Shown: positions 24,444-36,091 of the stretch, in pieces
Numbering within the stretch: position 1 is the stretch's first letter
Layout: every line of letters begins with the position of its first letter
Made by a program: the position numbers and the translations under genes
Notes under the pieces: generated by a model
The model's input: the letters and a program-made list of their open reading frames with translations, nothing else
Told to the model about the DNA's origin: nothing
Databases searched by the model: none
NCBI RefSeq assembly: GCF_004337985.1
Contig: NW_021940923.1
Span: forward strand, 845,951 to 909,950
DNA: 64,000 bases
Source of the DNA: Pyricularia pennisetigena
Taxonomy: Eukaryota > Ascomycota > Sordariomycetes > Magnaporthales > Pyriculariaceae
Reading direction: 5' to 3'

Positions 24444-26945
24444 TTAATACGCCAGGTCGTCGTACTTTTTAATTTTGCGTCCGGCATAGGCATCCTGAGC
24501 AACCTGGTCTTGTTAGCACTCATCCGCCTTGGCACAATAGCATGGAAACAAGACGACAGCAAGTAATGAGTCAAGAAAGCATGAGCGTGAAAGAAAAAAA
24601 AAGACTAACCTCTGCTTTCCTCTTCCCTAAAACCATCCCCACCGGCGGCGTCGGCGTCGCTCCCCGCCCCGTGACCTCGCTGTGACAGCTGGCGTGGAAC
24701 ACCCTATCTCCGCCGCCAGGCCGCACCGCGTCCATCCAGACCCACTCCTGCGCCTCGTCCAGCCACTTGAGCTCGAACCGCTCCTGGCAGATTGGGCAGA
24801 CCGAGTTGACGTTGCTGCCCGCGTCCGGGACGGGGATCCACCTCTTGCCTCCGATGCCACCCCTGCCCCTGGAGCCGGCCGCCCGTGGGCCTTGGTCTTG
24901 GTACTGGTGCTGTTGTTGGTTCTGCTGCTGCTGTTGCTGCTGCTGCGACTGCGCCGCGTGCCCGTCCATGTCGACCGCCTCGCGCGACCCGACCCAGTCA
25001 CGCACGTCGACGTAGTAGCTGCGGTGCTGGCCCTTCTTTTCCGCCTCGGCGATCCGCGCCGCCACCCGGAAGTGCCAGTCCATATGTGCCGTCTTGGCGG
25101 CCCGGCCCGCCTCGTCGTTGCGGAACCGCCGTCCGCACTGGGTGCACGGCTTCCCAAGGTCGTCGTAGAGGGTGTTGACAAGATACAAGCGAGGCCTGTG
25201 AGTTGGGATTAGTAAGCTTCCGGCGTGAATCAAAAACACATGGCAATAATGGCAAGAAACTGGAACATACTGTTTCAGTGAACTCGTCGAGAGTTGTATG
25301 TCGCCCATCGTCTCGACATGAACAGGCGCCGCTGGAGGCGCAATGACGCTCGGAAGCCCCGGAGCGTGCGATACTGGCGTCGGTGCAACCACAGGCGGCA
25401 CAGTTCCTCCGGATAATATACCCTTGCTGCGCAGGGCGGCCAGAAGAGCCGAAGCATCCGTCGGGGGTGGGACGGCAGGGGGTGCCTGTGGCGGCGGCGA
25501 GCGAAGCGCAGCAAGGTTCGTCGGCGGCGTCGCAACCGGGGGTACAAACGGCAGCGGTGGCGCTCCTACGGCCTGCTGCGGGGCTCTAGCCAACAAAGCA
25601 GCGAGTGCGCCTTGCCCAAGCAAGGCGTCTAACGAGAGGGGAGTGCCGGCAGTGGCGGGAGGTGGTGCGGATGCAGAGGGCGGCGGCGGCGCTAGCGGAG
25701 GCACGGCAATGGGTGGCGTAGGTGTGTAGGTAGGTGCTGGTGGAGCGGCGGCAGCTCCGCGCGCTCTTACGGAAAGATCATCAATTCGGCTCTTAACGGC
25801 CACGAGTTGGTCTCTGGGCAGGCTTCCCGCCTGCAGCAGTGTCTGAAGCGCCAGCAGGGCATCAAGCTTAGGCTGCTGGGAAGAATCATACGGATTGCGG
25901 GCGATTTCCGCGCGCGTAGCAGCTATGAGCTGCGCAACATCATTACTCAAGGCTTCTATGCTTATCCCGTCTGGTGTAGGTGCCTGCGCTGGCGGTACAA
26001 AGGGAAGTTGTGCGGGTGCGGATGGTGGTGGTTGGGGCATCGAGTGTGATAATATCGGCATCCCCTATTTCCCGTTCCAAGCAAGCAACAAGAAGCAAGA
26101 GCGGTCTGTCAGTCATTGGATAAAACACAATCCCCTCATTCACGTCTCACGAATCACACGGTACAACTTACCTGCGGGTGATGGGGCTGCGGTGTCGGAT
26201 ATGTTTGACCCTGTGCTGGATTTTCCATACCCCTCCCATTCGGCGGGGGATATGGCTGCCCATAGCCGTTTGCCCCCCTGGCGCCTGGCGGTGTCGGTGT
26301 CTCTCTGTACGGCATGCCCTGGGCCATCATGGGCGGTGGTGGCCTGCCACGGCCCCCGAGCAGGTGATGCTGGTTGCGCATCTGCTCCTGCTGTGCCTGA
26401 AGCGCCGATGTCCTTGCCTTGATGAGGGCGTTCTCTATAGGACGCACAACCTCTGGCGGGAACACAGGGCGCGTGTCCAAGGAACCCGGCACGGGCTCCT
26501 TCCACGTCTTGAGCATCTCGTCCATCTTGCGGCGCGTGGCGTTGTCAACCGACGCGTAGGCTTCCATGAAGGTTTGATAGAGCTTCCGACCAAAGAAGAG
26601 CGTGTATGGAGTCCCCACATTCTTGACGATGGAGTCCAGGAGGTACAGGGCTGGCAACTTCCGCGGAGGATGGACCTTTGTTGCAGGTGGTGAGTTCCGT
26701 CAGTCAGCTTTCTTGGCTTATGTTTCTTGTTGCATTTTTTTTGAACAGATGGATCCGGAAGGACATAGATGGCATACTTGTTTGATATGGTCAACGAGAA
26801 CCTCGGCAATAGCATGGGCAGACTCGGTGTTCTCGCGGGCAATGAGAGTTAGGTTGCTAATCTCAACGCGCGCATTAGATGTTAGGCCTTCAAGCGCATC
26901 TTTGTAATCTTCTGCCACCCCGGCAGTATGGTCCTCTTCGGACAT
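24444..26945 (-). CDS. Pcf11, mRNA 3'-end cleavage/polyadenylation and termination factor, 5 exons
   Basis: Predicted CDS complement(join(24444..24503,24610..25195,25271..26064,26172..26675,26778..26945)), 703 aa. Pcf11 is a subunit of cleavage factor IA. It binds the RNA polymerase II CTD through its CID and helps cleavage, polyadenylation and termination in the nucleus. Residues 1 to about 135 are the CID (EVLVDHIKQ, LPALYLLDSIVKNVGTPYTL, KMDEMLKTWKEPVPGS). A Pro/Ala-rich middle follows. Then comes a first zinc finger (CTQCGRRF...HMDWH, about 505-527), a poly-Gln tract encoded by CAG repeats (about 565), and a second finger (VCPICQERFELKWLDEAQEWVW...HASCH). Introns are 102, 107, 75 and 106 nt with CTGAC/CTAAT/CTAAC branch sites. 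The 75-nt intron is open in frame. The last 19 residues (end KIKKYDDLAY) depend on the weakest join; without it the ORF reads to 24571. Confidence 0.9.
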
Positions 26946-28523
26946 TGTAGGGGCTTTTGGTAAAGCGTATATATGTAGAACAAGTCGCAAGTCAAAGTCA
27001 GGATGTTCAGTTTGCAAAGAGAGGCCGGCAACGTCAGTCAGTCAGTCACCTTCCCCGAGCAACGCAGTATGCGATGGAGATTGTGACCAGCGTTCTGGCC
27101 GGCTATAAATGGCTGGTCCGACTCCTGGCTGGTTGGTCAAGAAAGAAAGAAAAACAAAGAGAAAAAAAAAAACAAAATAAAGTAGAGCAAGAAAAAAGTC
27201 TATCAACGCGTACGCTCCAACCAAAAGCCTCCCAGCTCTCTCTATCCTCGCACGTGTTTCACTGATTATAGTTGCGCAGTGCAGAACTGCGCGACGTAGT
27301 CTTCAGGGCGGCAAGAGAACAAACACCAAAGCGGCAAGGTCAGAATATTCTGTTGTGTTTCTTCCTTGTTCCCTTCTCCCGTCTCCCCTCTTTCATCTAG
27401 CCTTTCTTGTCTGCCTGGCTATCAATCGATGAGGCTTGGCACAGATACCAGCTGGGGGATTAAGAGTTCCTTGAAGACCTGCTCTCCTCCACGTTCCACG
27501 CCACCAAATGTGTACAGTCACAGGACCCTGCCCTGTGTTGGCCAGACAGATTACGGCGAGCGAGAGTCGTGATTTTCCAAGTCCAAGAGACCTGTCGCGA
27601 TGAAGGATCGTCGAGGAGGAACCCTAGTCAGCGTTTGACTGGGAAGTCGTATGGGTTGGATCTCGACGGCGATTGATTGCGATTGACGAGCGGTCGGCGA
27701 AGGTCTCTTCGAGAAGACGATAAGCCAGTTTATTCCACCTAAATTTGCCGATAACTGGCGTTGTTTTCAGTTGCCGAACATGTCTGGTCGAAGGGTTTGG
27801 CTAACGTTGGGAGGCGACGAGTGGAACAAAGGAATTTATTAGCACGCGAGGAATCAAAGAATGATGGAACCTGGTCGATAATCTGCAGTCATGCATGTTC
27901 GCAAACGTAACCGGGGGGCCAAGCATCTGCTTTCAAATGTACAAGGCTAAACCTGATTCGGCATGGTGGGTCTAAGCATACGCATAGTATAGTGGGTCAT
28001 CATTTACTCCAGCAATATCAAGATAGTCACGTGATCAATCGTCCTTCACCTCCTGGCTACCTTGGTAGATACCTCCTTAGATGTGTCGAGTGTTTAATGT
28101 AGATGTGTAAAATACACGGACTGATCAGAATATTACTCACATTTCGGAATGATCATGCTCTCAGTTTGTGAAATGTTTACGTATAACAGTATCTGCAACT
28201 AAATATACCCTTCATCCGGATGTTGACAGATACTAACCGAGCGAGAGAAAAAGAAAAAAAATGACGACGGCAAGGCCGGTGAAAAGGTTTGATATGAAAT
28301 TGAAGAATGATATGAAAAAAGACAATGACAAAGCACTCTGAAGTGCTTTGCATGATTTCAACCAATACCAAACTGCCCTTAAACATTAATGTGATTTTTC
28401 CGAAACGCCAACAGATCCTAACCTCGCCTTGTGTATATTTCTAAACGTCTTCAATCTCAAGCCTCGTGCCCACGAACCCACCCCCAAATGGCCGTCTCAT
28501 AATCTTGAGAAGAACAAAAAAAG
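26946..28523. other. PCF11 upstream region and 3' side of the four-TM gene
   Basis: About 1.6 kb with no supportable ORF. It holds the PCF11 promoter and 5' UTR on the minus strand. A 7-bp inverted repeat with a 5-nt loop (GCGCAGT/ACTGCGC) lies at 27274-27292, about 330 bp upstream of the PCF11 start. A purine-rich A run sits near 27150-27195. Confidence 0.45.
28329..28350 (-). terminator. Hairpin in the probable 3' UTR of the four-TM gene
   Basis: Perfect 9-bp stem, CAAAGCACT (28329-28337) and AGTGCTTTG (28342-28350), with a 4-nt loop, about 175 nt past the stop codon of the minus-strand gene at 28524. Fungal polymerase II does not need hairpins to terminate, so this may instead affect mRNA stability. 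The structure is seen; the role is a guess. Confidence 0.35.
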
Positions 28524-29447
28524 TTAAAAAAAGTTTTGCTGCCGTGCAGCCGGGTGCCTTCCATAGGTGCCAGCTGGTGGCGGCCTCAATGTCGTGTTCC
28601 TCTCGTCGTCATCGTAGGGTCCTGCCACACTGGCAGCCGCCTGGTGGTGTGGACCAAAGAATTGGCTCATGGCAGCTGCGCTGTAGCGCCTCTGGCTCCT
28701 GTGGCTGTTGTTACGATTGAAGGACGAGCCGTGGTTGACGCTGGATGCTGGGCTGACAGTCATCTTAGACCGAGCAGATGTGGAATCGGTTCTCCAGATG
28801 TAAGCAGGGTGGATGTCGGCCGGTCGCTGCGGCATTGAACCAGCGTCACTCTCGAGGTCGTAGAGCTTCTCGCTCAGATGTGTCGGGCTCGAAATGGACA
28901 TTGCGGGTGGGTTGAGGCGACCCGAGCGGACGGCCCGGGCCTTGAGTCCACCTCCAAAGCTGTAGGCAGCTGTCAGTAGCATATTAATGCCACCAACTAC
29001 GACGCTTATGATGCCACATGATATGCAGGACCTCCACAATGGCCAGCCGATGCTGGAGATCTGGTTGACAGGGTTGTTGAGGTGAGACAGCACGTTGAAG
29101 CCCATCATGAGAAATGCAGTCCCGAGCCACACGAAGCCGTGGTCATCCGAGAGGACGGGCCAGACTTCAGCAAAGTAGTCATGAAGAGGAGTGATAAAGT
29201 CTGCGATCTCTGATACGATGAAGAAGATTGCGCTAAAGGCAACAACCCAGAGCGAGCAAAGATCCCAAAGTAACCATGGCTGCCACTGAGGAACACCGCG
29301 GATGAAGAACTCGATGACGAGAATCCAGGCGGCCGCGGCTATGGCAAGAAGAGCGAGGATGTTGATGAGGCGGAAGAGCATCAAAATGATTCTGCCGGGA
29401 CCCAGTAATTTCTTCTGGAAGTTCGATGGGTTTTGCAAGTGATCCAT
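28524..29447 (-). CDS. Four-TM fungal integral membrane protein (possibly DUF7598 family)
   Basis: Single-exon CDS, 307 aa, starting MDHLQNPSNFQKKLLGPGR. Four hydrophobic segments are visible near residues 18-45 (rich in I/L/A, ends WILVIEFFI), 55-80 (WVVAFSAIFFIVSE), 102-125 (FVWLGTAFLMMGFNVLSH) and 138-163 (SCGIISVVVGGINMLL). A hydrophilic tail of about 140 residues follows, rich in Ser, Arg, Asn and Pro and ending HPAARQQNFF. The LGPGRxI...FRLINILALLA opening resembles an uncharacterised fungal membrane family, from memory, and no biochemical role is known to me. The start is the only good ATG before the first helix. No intron signal is needed. Confidence 0.72.
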   Translation of the reverse strand: MDHLQNPSNFQKKLLGPGRIILMLFRLINILALLAIAAAAWILVIEFFIRGVPQWQPWLLWDLCSLWVVAFSAIFFIVSEIADFITPLHDYFAEVWPVLSDDHGFVWLGTAFLMMGFNVLSHLNNPVNQISSIGWPLWRSCISCGIISVVVGGINMLLTAAYSFGGGLKARAVRSGRLNPPAMSISSPTHLSEKLYDLESDAGSMPQRPADIHPAYIWRTDSTSARSKMTVSPASSVNHGSSFNRNNSHRSQRRYSAAAMSQFFGPHHQAAASVAGPYDDDERNTTLRPPPAGTYGRHPAARQQNFF

Positions 29448-31565
29448 TTTGGCGTCAAGTCAACCCAAGTTAAAGAAGAGAAGCAGCGGAAGAAAAGTTG
29501 ATAGTGATCGTCGTCGGGATGGATAGTGCGTTGCAGTAGCGAATACAACAGTCCAGAGATATGGAACCAAAGTAATGCAGAAAAAAGAAACAATCCACTA
29601 GATCTCTGAATGAAAGAAGAGAGCTGAGAAAGAGTGAAACCGTTGGAAGTGTCGTGAGTATGTTGATAAAAAAAAAAAGGAAACAAAAGAAAAGAAAGTC
29701 GTTGGCCGTGACAGGTGATTTGCGATTTATTGATCAGCAAACAAAGTCCGCTCTCGTGGAGATGGTGAAATCCGGTGTATCCTATTGTCTCAATCAATAG
29801 AAGAATAGAGGGGTCTGAAGCTATCAGGGATGCCAGCCTGGTATTGTCGACAGATATGAGGGGGGATTGTTATTGTTTGACACAATGGCCGTCTCCTGAA
29901 AAGAAAAAGAGACGCAGCACAAAATGAACAATATGGTAATAAAGAAAAGGAAGGAGTTGAGAGGAAAAGGAAAAAGGAGAAGAAGGGGAAAAGGAGGAAA
30001 GGAAACAGACAAATGAGAAGACACAAATCACCATTAATACCGACGGATCTGTGCGAATGTTGACAATTGACTCACTAGCAATCCTTTCCACACAGACTTT
30101 GGGGGCAAGAGGAGTCCGGTTTATACCAAAGGAAGGACGGAAGGTCACAAAGTAAATGAGTAGACAGCTCTAGGGCGACCATGGTCGGTTTCGAAGGGCG
30201 CTAGAAAGCCTCGATGTCAATCGCCCTGCCCGGGCCAGACGCGCTCGTGGTGTACGATGCGCCGTGCCGTCAACAAAGACTGCCGTTTCATCTTGTTTCC
30301 GGGGAACAATCATCAACCAGCCGTTTAGTTACTGGACCACCATACTCCCTACAAGGCCTTGTGCAAACCCTGTCAGCGGCGGGAAATTGCCGGCTCGGGT
30401 ACCAGCGAGCGCCTACGGGCGCTTCCACAAGGTGATGCCCAAAAAAAGAATTGTATACAAGATATGGTCGGGTGCATGATACTCACACATGGGCGTTCAT
30501 CCAATCAACCCATGGGTAAGGCTGCCCGGAGCCGACAGGTGTACGTCGATCCAGGTAGAACTTACCGAACAATCATCGACAGCAGGGATGCGATACAGAA
30601 AAAGGCGGCCATGGATGCAGTTGATTGGGTGTGGGTAATTTTAACGTCGTCTCAGACTCACTTTACTACCGAGTAGCCTTTGTTTTTACTGGTTGGCCAG
30701 CTGAGTTCCATTTTCCAGCTAAGGCGACTTGGGCGGCTCTATTGCCCCACATTCAAACAATCGAACACGCGCAGGTGATGATCCGTCCGATTCTTGCAGG
30801 AAATGCATTAATGACCCTACCAAGCCCTATCCATTGTGCGAACCTACCGACTAGCAATTTGTAGCTGCGATCGTTGAAAATCACAATATCGGATAAGCAA
30901 GATATAGGGGAGGTGAAGCTACCAGACTGTCTACACTTGTATACCCTACAGCCACATATGAGATGCTCAAAAAAGTGGCTTTATATAGTGCAGAATGTGT
31001 TGATGACTACTCGAGGCACAGAATTAGTCTTTAGATAGCCCACTGAGTGGTGCTGCAGCCCAAGACCGAGCGCCAGGAACCAAAGTCTCGGGGGAATCAA
31101 ATTTGACTGATGGGACGTGCCAATCATTTCATGCGTGGTAACGTTCTCACTAACTGAGAGGCTAACATTCCTCAGCTCGCACGGTCAAGCCGATTTACCG
31201 TGAAGCGGGGGGATAGGCGCGTGCACCCGCGCGTCTAATCTGAGTGGGTACCCATACCAAGTACAAAAGACCATTCTGGCTCCCCGCCCAAAATAAGCTG
31301 CCCAGGCCCTTGTGGTCCTTTTTCACGTGCCCCACTCAGCACAGCCCCCACCTAAAGCGTCGTAGTAAAACGTCAGCCAACCAACCAATCCATTGGCAGC
31401 CCCGGATCCATCGCCTTGCTCCATTTTCCTTTCTCTGACCTTCTAGAGTCGAAACACTACTAAGCCAAATCCTCCTCCCAATCGCCTTCCTCAGCTACCC
31501 TCGAAAAGCTCAACGAAACCCTCGGCCGCGTAGACACCCCTTCTTCATTTAATTTGTTTGCAAAA
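29448..31565. other. Divergent promoter region, four-TM gene (-) and SERF gene (+)
   Basis: About 2.1 kb between divergent genes, presumed to hold both promoters and leaders. The left part (29450-30030) is purine-rich on the plus strand, a pyrimidine-rich leader for the minus gene. The right part just before 31566 ends in CTTCTTCATTTAATTTGTTT, then CAAAAATGG, a good fungal start context. No ORF here is supportable. Confidence 0.45.
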
Positions 31566-32069
31566 ATGGCTCGTGGAAACCAGCGGGACAAAGCTCGGGA
31601 AAAGAACCTGAAGGAGGCGGCTAAGAAGGTACGTTTTGCCTTATTCGGGTTTCCATTTCCTTCCAAAAGTTTCCGGCCGTCTTTCACCGGGCCGCGCGAC
31701 AAGATTGATGGCGGGGCATTCTTCCCATGGCTTTGGCACGACGAAGAGTCTTCAAGGTCGCTTTTTGTCTATGCCAAGTGCAATGTCTCAATCATTCGAA
31801 ACTCTGTCGTCTTGTCGTGGATACGCGCTGACATGTCTTGCCATTTCCTGCCCATAGAAGTCGGCCAACACCAAGAGCGGCAGCGAGATGGCCAGAGATA
31901 AAGAGGCAGTGGCCCAGCTGATGCGCGAGAAGCAGAAGGCTGGTGCGTTCGAATTCCCATACCCCTCCTTCATCTGCAACGCTTGATATATGAGTTTGGA
32001 TGTTGACTATAATGTCTATTCTCCTCTACAGCTGAGGCCAAAAAGGCTGCCGAGGCCGCGAAGAAATAA
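31566..32069 (+). CDS. SERF/4F5-like small protein, 3 exons
   Basis: Predicted CDS join(31566..31628,31858..31942,32032..32069), only 61 aa. The N-terminus MARGNQRDKAREKN is the 4F5/SERF signature (small EDRK-rich factor). The rest is Lys/Ala/Glu-rich helix ending AEAKKAAEAAKK. Animal members promote amyloid aggregation or bind nucleic acid; fungal roles are poorly known, so I assign only the family. Introns are 229 nt (GTACGT donor, GCTGAC branch, phase 0) and 89 nt (GTGCGT donor, TTGACT-like branch, phase 1). The start context AAAAATGG is strong. Exon joins preserve the frame and give a highly charged protein throughout. Confidence 0.88.
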
Positions 32070-35011
32070 TCCCACTACGATAAACCAGCATGTCTTCAAA
32101 ACCCCGACCAAATCCTGATCATTACTTTATGAGCTGGTATATCGTTGCTGTTCCTGCGGTCTCGCACACACAATGCCAGTGTCTGGCGTGGTCAGGCTCC
32201 CTCGCGATCCAGGGGACGGCTGCCTTGTTCCAACCGTGACATGCATCACGCAATTTGATCAGCTTTCAAGTCCTGGCGATCTTGTCACGTCGGAGCCTAA
32301 GGTTCTCCTTGGTTTACCTGTCTTTGGTGTCTAATTAGGTGGAGTTTTGGCCCTCTTTCTCATTCTGTCACGTTCTTATATTCCTACTCTGCAATCACGT
32401 AGCGGCCTACGATGCAATTTGACCACGATCAGCGTACTGGAGTCCAGCGATTTCCCTTGCTGCCATTTGTTTTCCTTTGCTCCTGTGTGCCTGCGTGATG
32501 GTACGGTACAAGGTGCCCTGACCAATTTGGTTGTGTTTCAGTGCATCCAAGACTTGAGAAGAAACAGGATTTTCGGCGAAAAAAAAAACACAACAAGAAC
32601 AGCAGCATGCGCATATGGCCTAGCTGCAATGCCTGTGGAGATTACTGCGAGGAGGATTCCGGGCCATGACAATGACTGCCAGTGACGTCTGTTATTACGT
32701 TTAAGCGCTAGCTTAACATTGTGTCGACAACGAGAGCAGGAAATGGCAGGTTGTTATGCAGCGCAGTCAGTAACACCTCAGATGAGCATTCTCGGGATGT
32801 TGATTGATGCTGGCTCTCTCCACCCAATCAGTATCGATAACTTGTCTGGATTTGCCAGTCCTTGCATTGCTTGCTCGGCTTGATGGCTGAGAGGGAGGCG
32901 GCGCCTCCAAAATTGTCGACTTTGAAATAAGACAATTCGCTAAGGCCACAAAAAGTGCGCCCGGAGACATTTACGATCAGGGCTTGGCCGCAAAACGCCT
33001 GTGACTTTTTTTTTTTTTCAGGTCGATCCCGGGGTTGAAATCTCCGGTGACTCTCGTCTTGGAGGCGCCAACTATGGCTCGTGCCATTGCACAACATTTC
33101 CTAGCGATCAATTCGGCCTGTTAAAGATTATCTGCAGTCTGGCAGTGGTTTGTTGGGTGCCTCAGCACCGCAAGAATCACAGGTGGCAATTATACCTGTG
33201 GCGGAATCCGCGTTGTATAAAACCGGAGCGTTGTCTATTTTCTGTTGGGCAATTGTCTTGAACTCTTCAATCGGGTTTAGTACTAGATGGATTACCACTT
33301 GGCTCACGGCAACACATATATTTTGGTAGGTTGTTGATAGCGCTATGGAATGGCCCATTGCAGCTCCTTTCGTTCACGATACAAGAATACCTTCGTGATA
33401 CTCGCTCGGTCTTGCTGTTTAGCCTACAGCCAGTGACGAGCAAGTGTATCTTGATGTTGTCGAGATTTGTCTCCAGGTATCGTGAATGGCGGATGGGGTT
33501 GTTTTCTCAAGACGTCAAGGCTTAGACCTCAAGTACCAAGATATAAACGCGTCCCCATCTCGAGCAATCCAGGATTTGCCGGGGAATTGGATCAGCGCGC
33601 CAAATTTAGACGTTGAAGGATCACTAGTTGGTTTCGTTTCTATCTTGTACCACTCGAAATCGAAACGGCCATAAGTCATGGTCAAGATTCAAGTTCTCAA
33701 CCAGGCAAGCATCTGCCAGGGGGTGACTGCTACTAACTCCTGATTGCTCAGCCACGATGCTGGTTACCTTTTATAGACTGTGATATATTTGCAATCTCGA
33801 GATCTCTGGACTTTTTACAATTGCCATTATATTGAACATGCAGAATCCAAGCTCTGTATCACCAGGTTGTCCCGTGATTTCCTTGCCCCTCGCCTGGCCG
33901 GTCAACAGACGTATCTACCATGTACGGCTTCAACACCATGGGCCGGGACAGGCCCGTGGCTTGGAGTCAATAGCTCCCTCTCCCCCTTGCCCGCGGCCTA
34001 AGGCTTCCTGCCGTTTAATTTCAAGGGATCTCACGACATCTAATCCCTCGAGAACTTGAGCTACGGGTTCCCATTCTCAAGTTTAACAAGATTTCCTATT
34101 CCCGGGAAATAACAATCCCTGAAGCCGGTATGCTTATCTTGATTGCTCTTCCATGGGTTCCTGGTCGATCGGGGCCCATCTTGAGAAGAACGCGTAGCAG
34201 AGTGGAGTACCGAGAAACTCATATCGTCAGTTCACAGTCGACAGAACGGCGGGTAATGGGAGAAAGAAATAGTTGGTGGCCGTAGCACGATTAGGTGGGT
34301 TACGACCTTGGAATAGTTAACCGCGGATGTGCTTCACACTACCTACTGGACGAAAGGCTTTCAGCCTTGGATGCGATATTTCCGAGTCTACATCATAGTA
34401 TTGCTGTCCATTTGTCCGCTCCAACGCTTAGGGGATAAGAGCTATGTGATATTTGATATGCTCGCGTCTTGCTTGAGATAACAAGCGATATAGAGGCTGT
34501 GATTATGGAGTGCGATCAAGGTTGCGTAGTCTCGCGTTTCACCCGCCATTCCGAACCAGCGATCCCCCTGCTGTTGCCGATCTAGAAAAGGGGATGAGCT
34601 CAGCTCGTCTAGTCGTCGAGCACCGCAAGTACGACCTTCTTTTTTATGCAAATCATTCCCTCTGAAACCGCCAAAGCCGCTAAACAAACCCGGCCTTTTG
34701 GTATTTTTATTTATTCATTTACTCGGTAGAGATCATCACCTGAAACGGAATACGGGGGCCATTTGTACGTGGGAATTGGGTCCAGACAGGAACAAGCCAC
34801 AACATGCAGGTTGTATCATGGAAAGCCCTCTAGCTAGTCAAGGAGGCTCTGCGAGTCAAACAACGACATGCCAGCCAGTCAAGGTGCTCTGCCTTTTCAG
34901 ATCGGCAGTGCTCCGTGGTGAGCATGTAGCTGGCAAACATCTCGTTTGATGTGTGATATTTTCCACGCCTATCCAGGGCCGCCAGGTCATCGCCGGCCAA
35001 TGCTGTCCTTC

Positions 35012-35043
<32 letters not shown>
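32070..35043. other. Spacer between SERF gene and assembly gap
   Basis: About 3 kb with no recognised gene. It holds the SERF 3' UTR and otherwise mixed sequence. Open frames of 60-115 codons on both strands have no family likeness or consistent splice chains. It ends in a 30-nt A run at 35013-35042 directly before the gap. Confidence 0.45.
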
Positions 35044-35463
35044 NNNNNNNNNNNNNNNNNNNNNNNNNNNNNNNNNNNNNNNNNNNNNNNNNNNNNNNNN
35101 NNNNNNNNNNNNNNNNNNNNNNNNNNNNNNNNNNNNNNNNNNNNNNNNNNNNNNNNNNNNNNNNNNNNNNNNNNNNNNNNNNNNNNNNNNNNNNNNNNNN
35201 NNNNNNNNNNNNNNNNNNNNNNNNNNNNNNNNNNNNNNNNNNNNNNNNNNNNNNNNNNNNNNNNNNNNNNNNNNNNNNNNNNNNNNNNNNNNNNNNNNNN
35301 NNNNNNNNNNNNNNNNNNNNNNNNNNNNNNNNNNNNNNNNNNNNNNNNNNNNNNNNNNNNNNNNNNNNNNNNNNNNNNNNNNNNNNNNNNNNNNNNNNNN
35401 NNNNNNNNNNNNNNNNNNNNNNNNNNNNNNNNNNNNNNNNNNNNNNNNNNNNNNNNNNNNNNN
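35044..35463. other. Assembly gap (420 N)
   Basis: Run of N bounded by A runs on both sides (35013-35042 and 35464-35481). This suggests the assembly broke at a long poly-A or a low-complexity tract. Confidence 0.99.
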
Positions 35464-36091
35464 AAAAAAAAAAAAAAAAAAGCGCATTAAGAGATGAGCT
35501 ATGCCACTGAACGATTTGTGTTGGTTCGTCTACACAGCAATCACCAAGGAGGATACAAAACTTTATTCGAGAGTACCTTAGTACGAGGTCAGAGACATTT
35601 TCAACGAGACAAGGATAGCACGCAATGAGACGGAATCAAAGTATAGCGGATAGATAGCATCGTATTCATCGGTCTAACCAGGCGCATTGTTTGCAACGCC
35701 AACGACTCCAAAAGACACCTTTTCTATAGCCTTGGCCGGTCAAAGAAAAAAGCTAAAAATCGGGTTTGAAACCGCCCCAAACCCAATATATGCAACGCCA
35801 CGATATGAAGCGAAGCGAAGAAAAGAAAAGAAACAAAATGGTGAAAGTAGATCGTCACTTTCCCAGAGTGGGTCAAATATATACAAAAGAAAGTAATTCC
35901 AAACAGAAATGTGGCTGAGAGAGATGCTTCGCCCCAATGTCCGTTTTTCCCTAAAAAAAAAAAAAAGTTCCGTGTCCCTAGAGGCGTTGTTACAGCGAAT
36001 GTGAAGAAGGGTATATCGTATCATGATAGAAAAGATGAAAAAGAAAAAAAAAACTGAGCAATGAAATACAAAAATGGTAGGCCGAAGCAAT
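35464..36091. other. 3' side of the GH128 gene
   Basis: About 630 bp, A-rich on the plus strand (T-rich in the minus transcript), probably 3' UTR and terminator region of the GH128-like gene. No supportable ORF. Confidence 0.5.

Noticed and set aside
24682..25212. Long plus-strand open frame opposite PCF11
   Set aside because: It is a GC-rich shadow of the conserved minus-strand exon and has no domain or splice support of its own.
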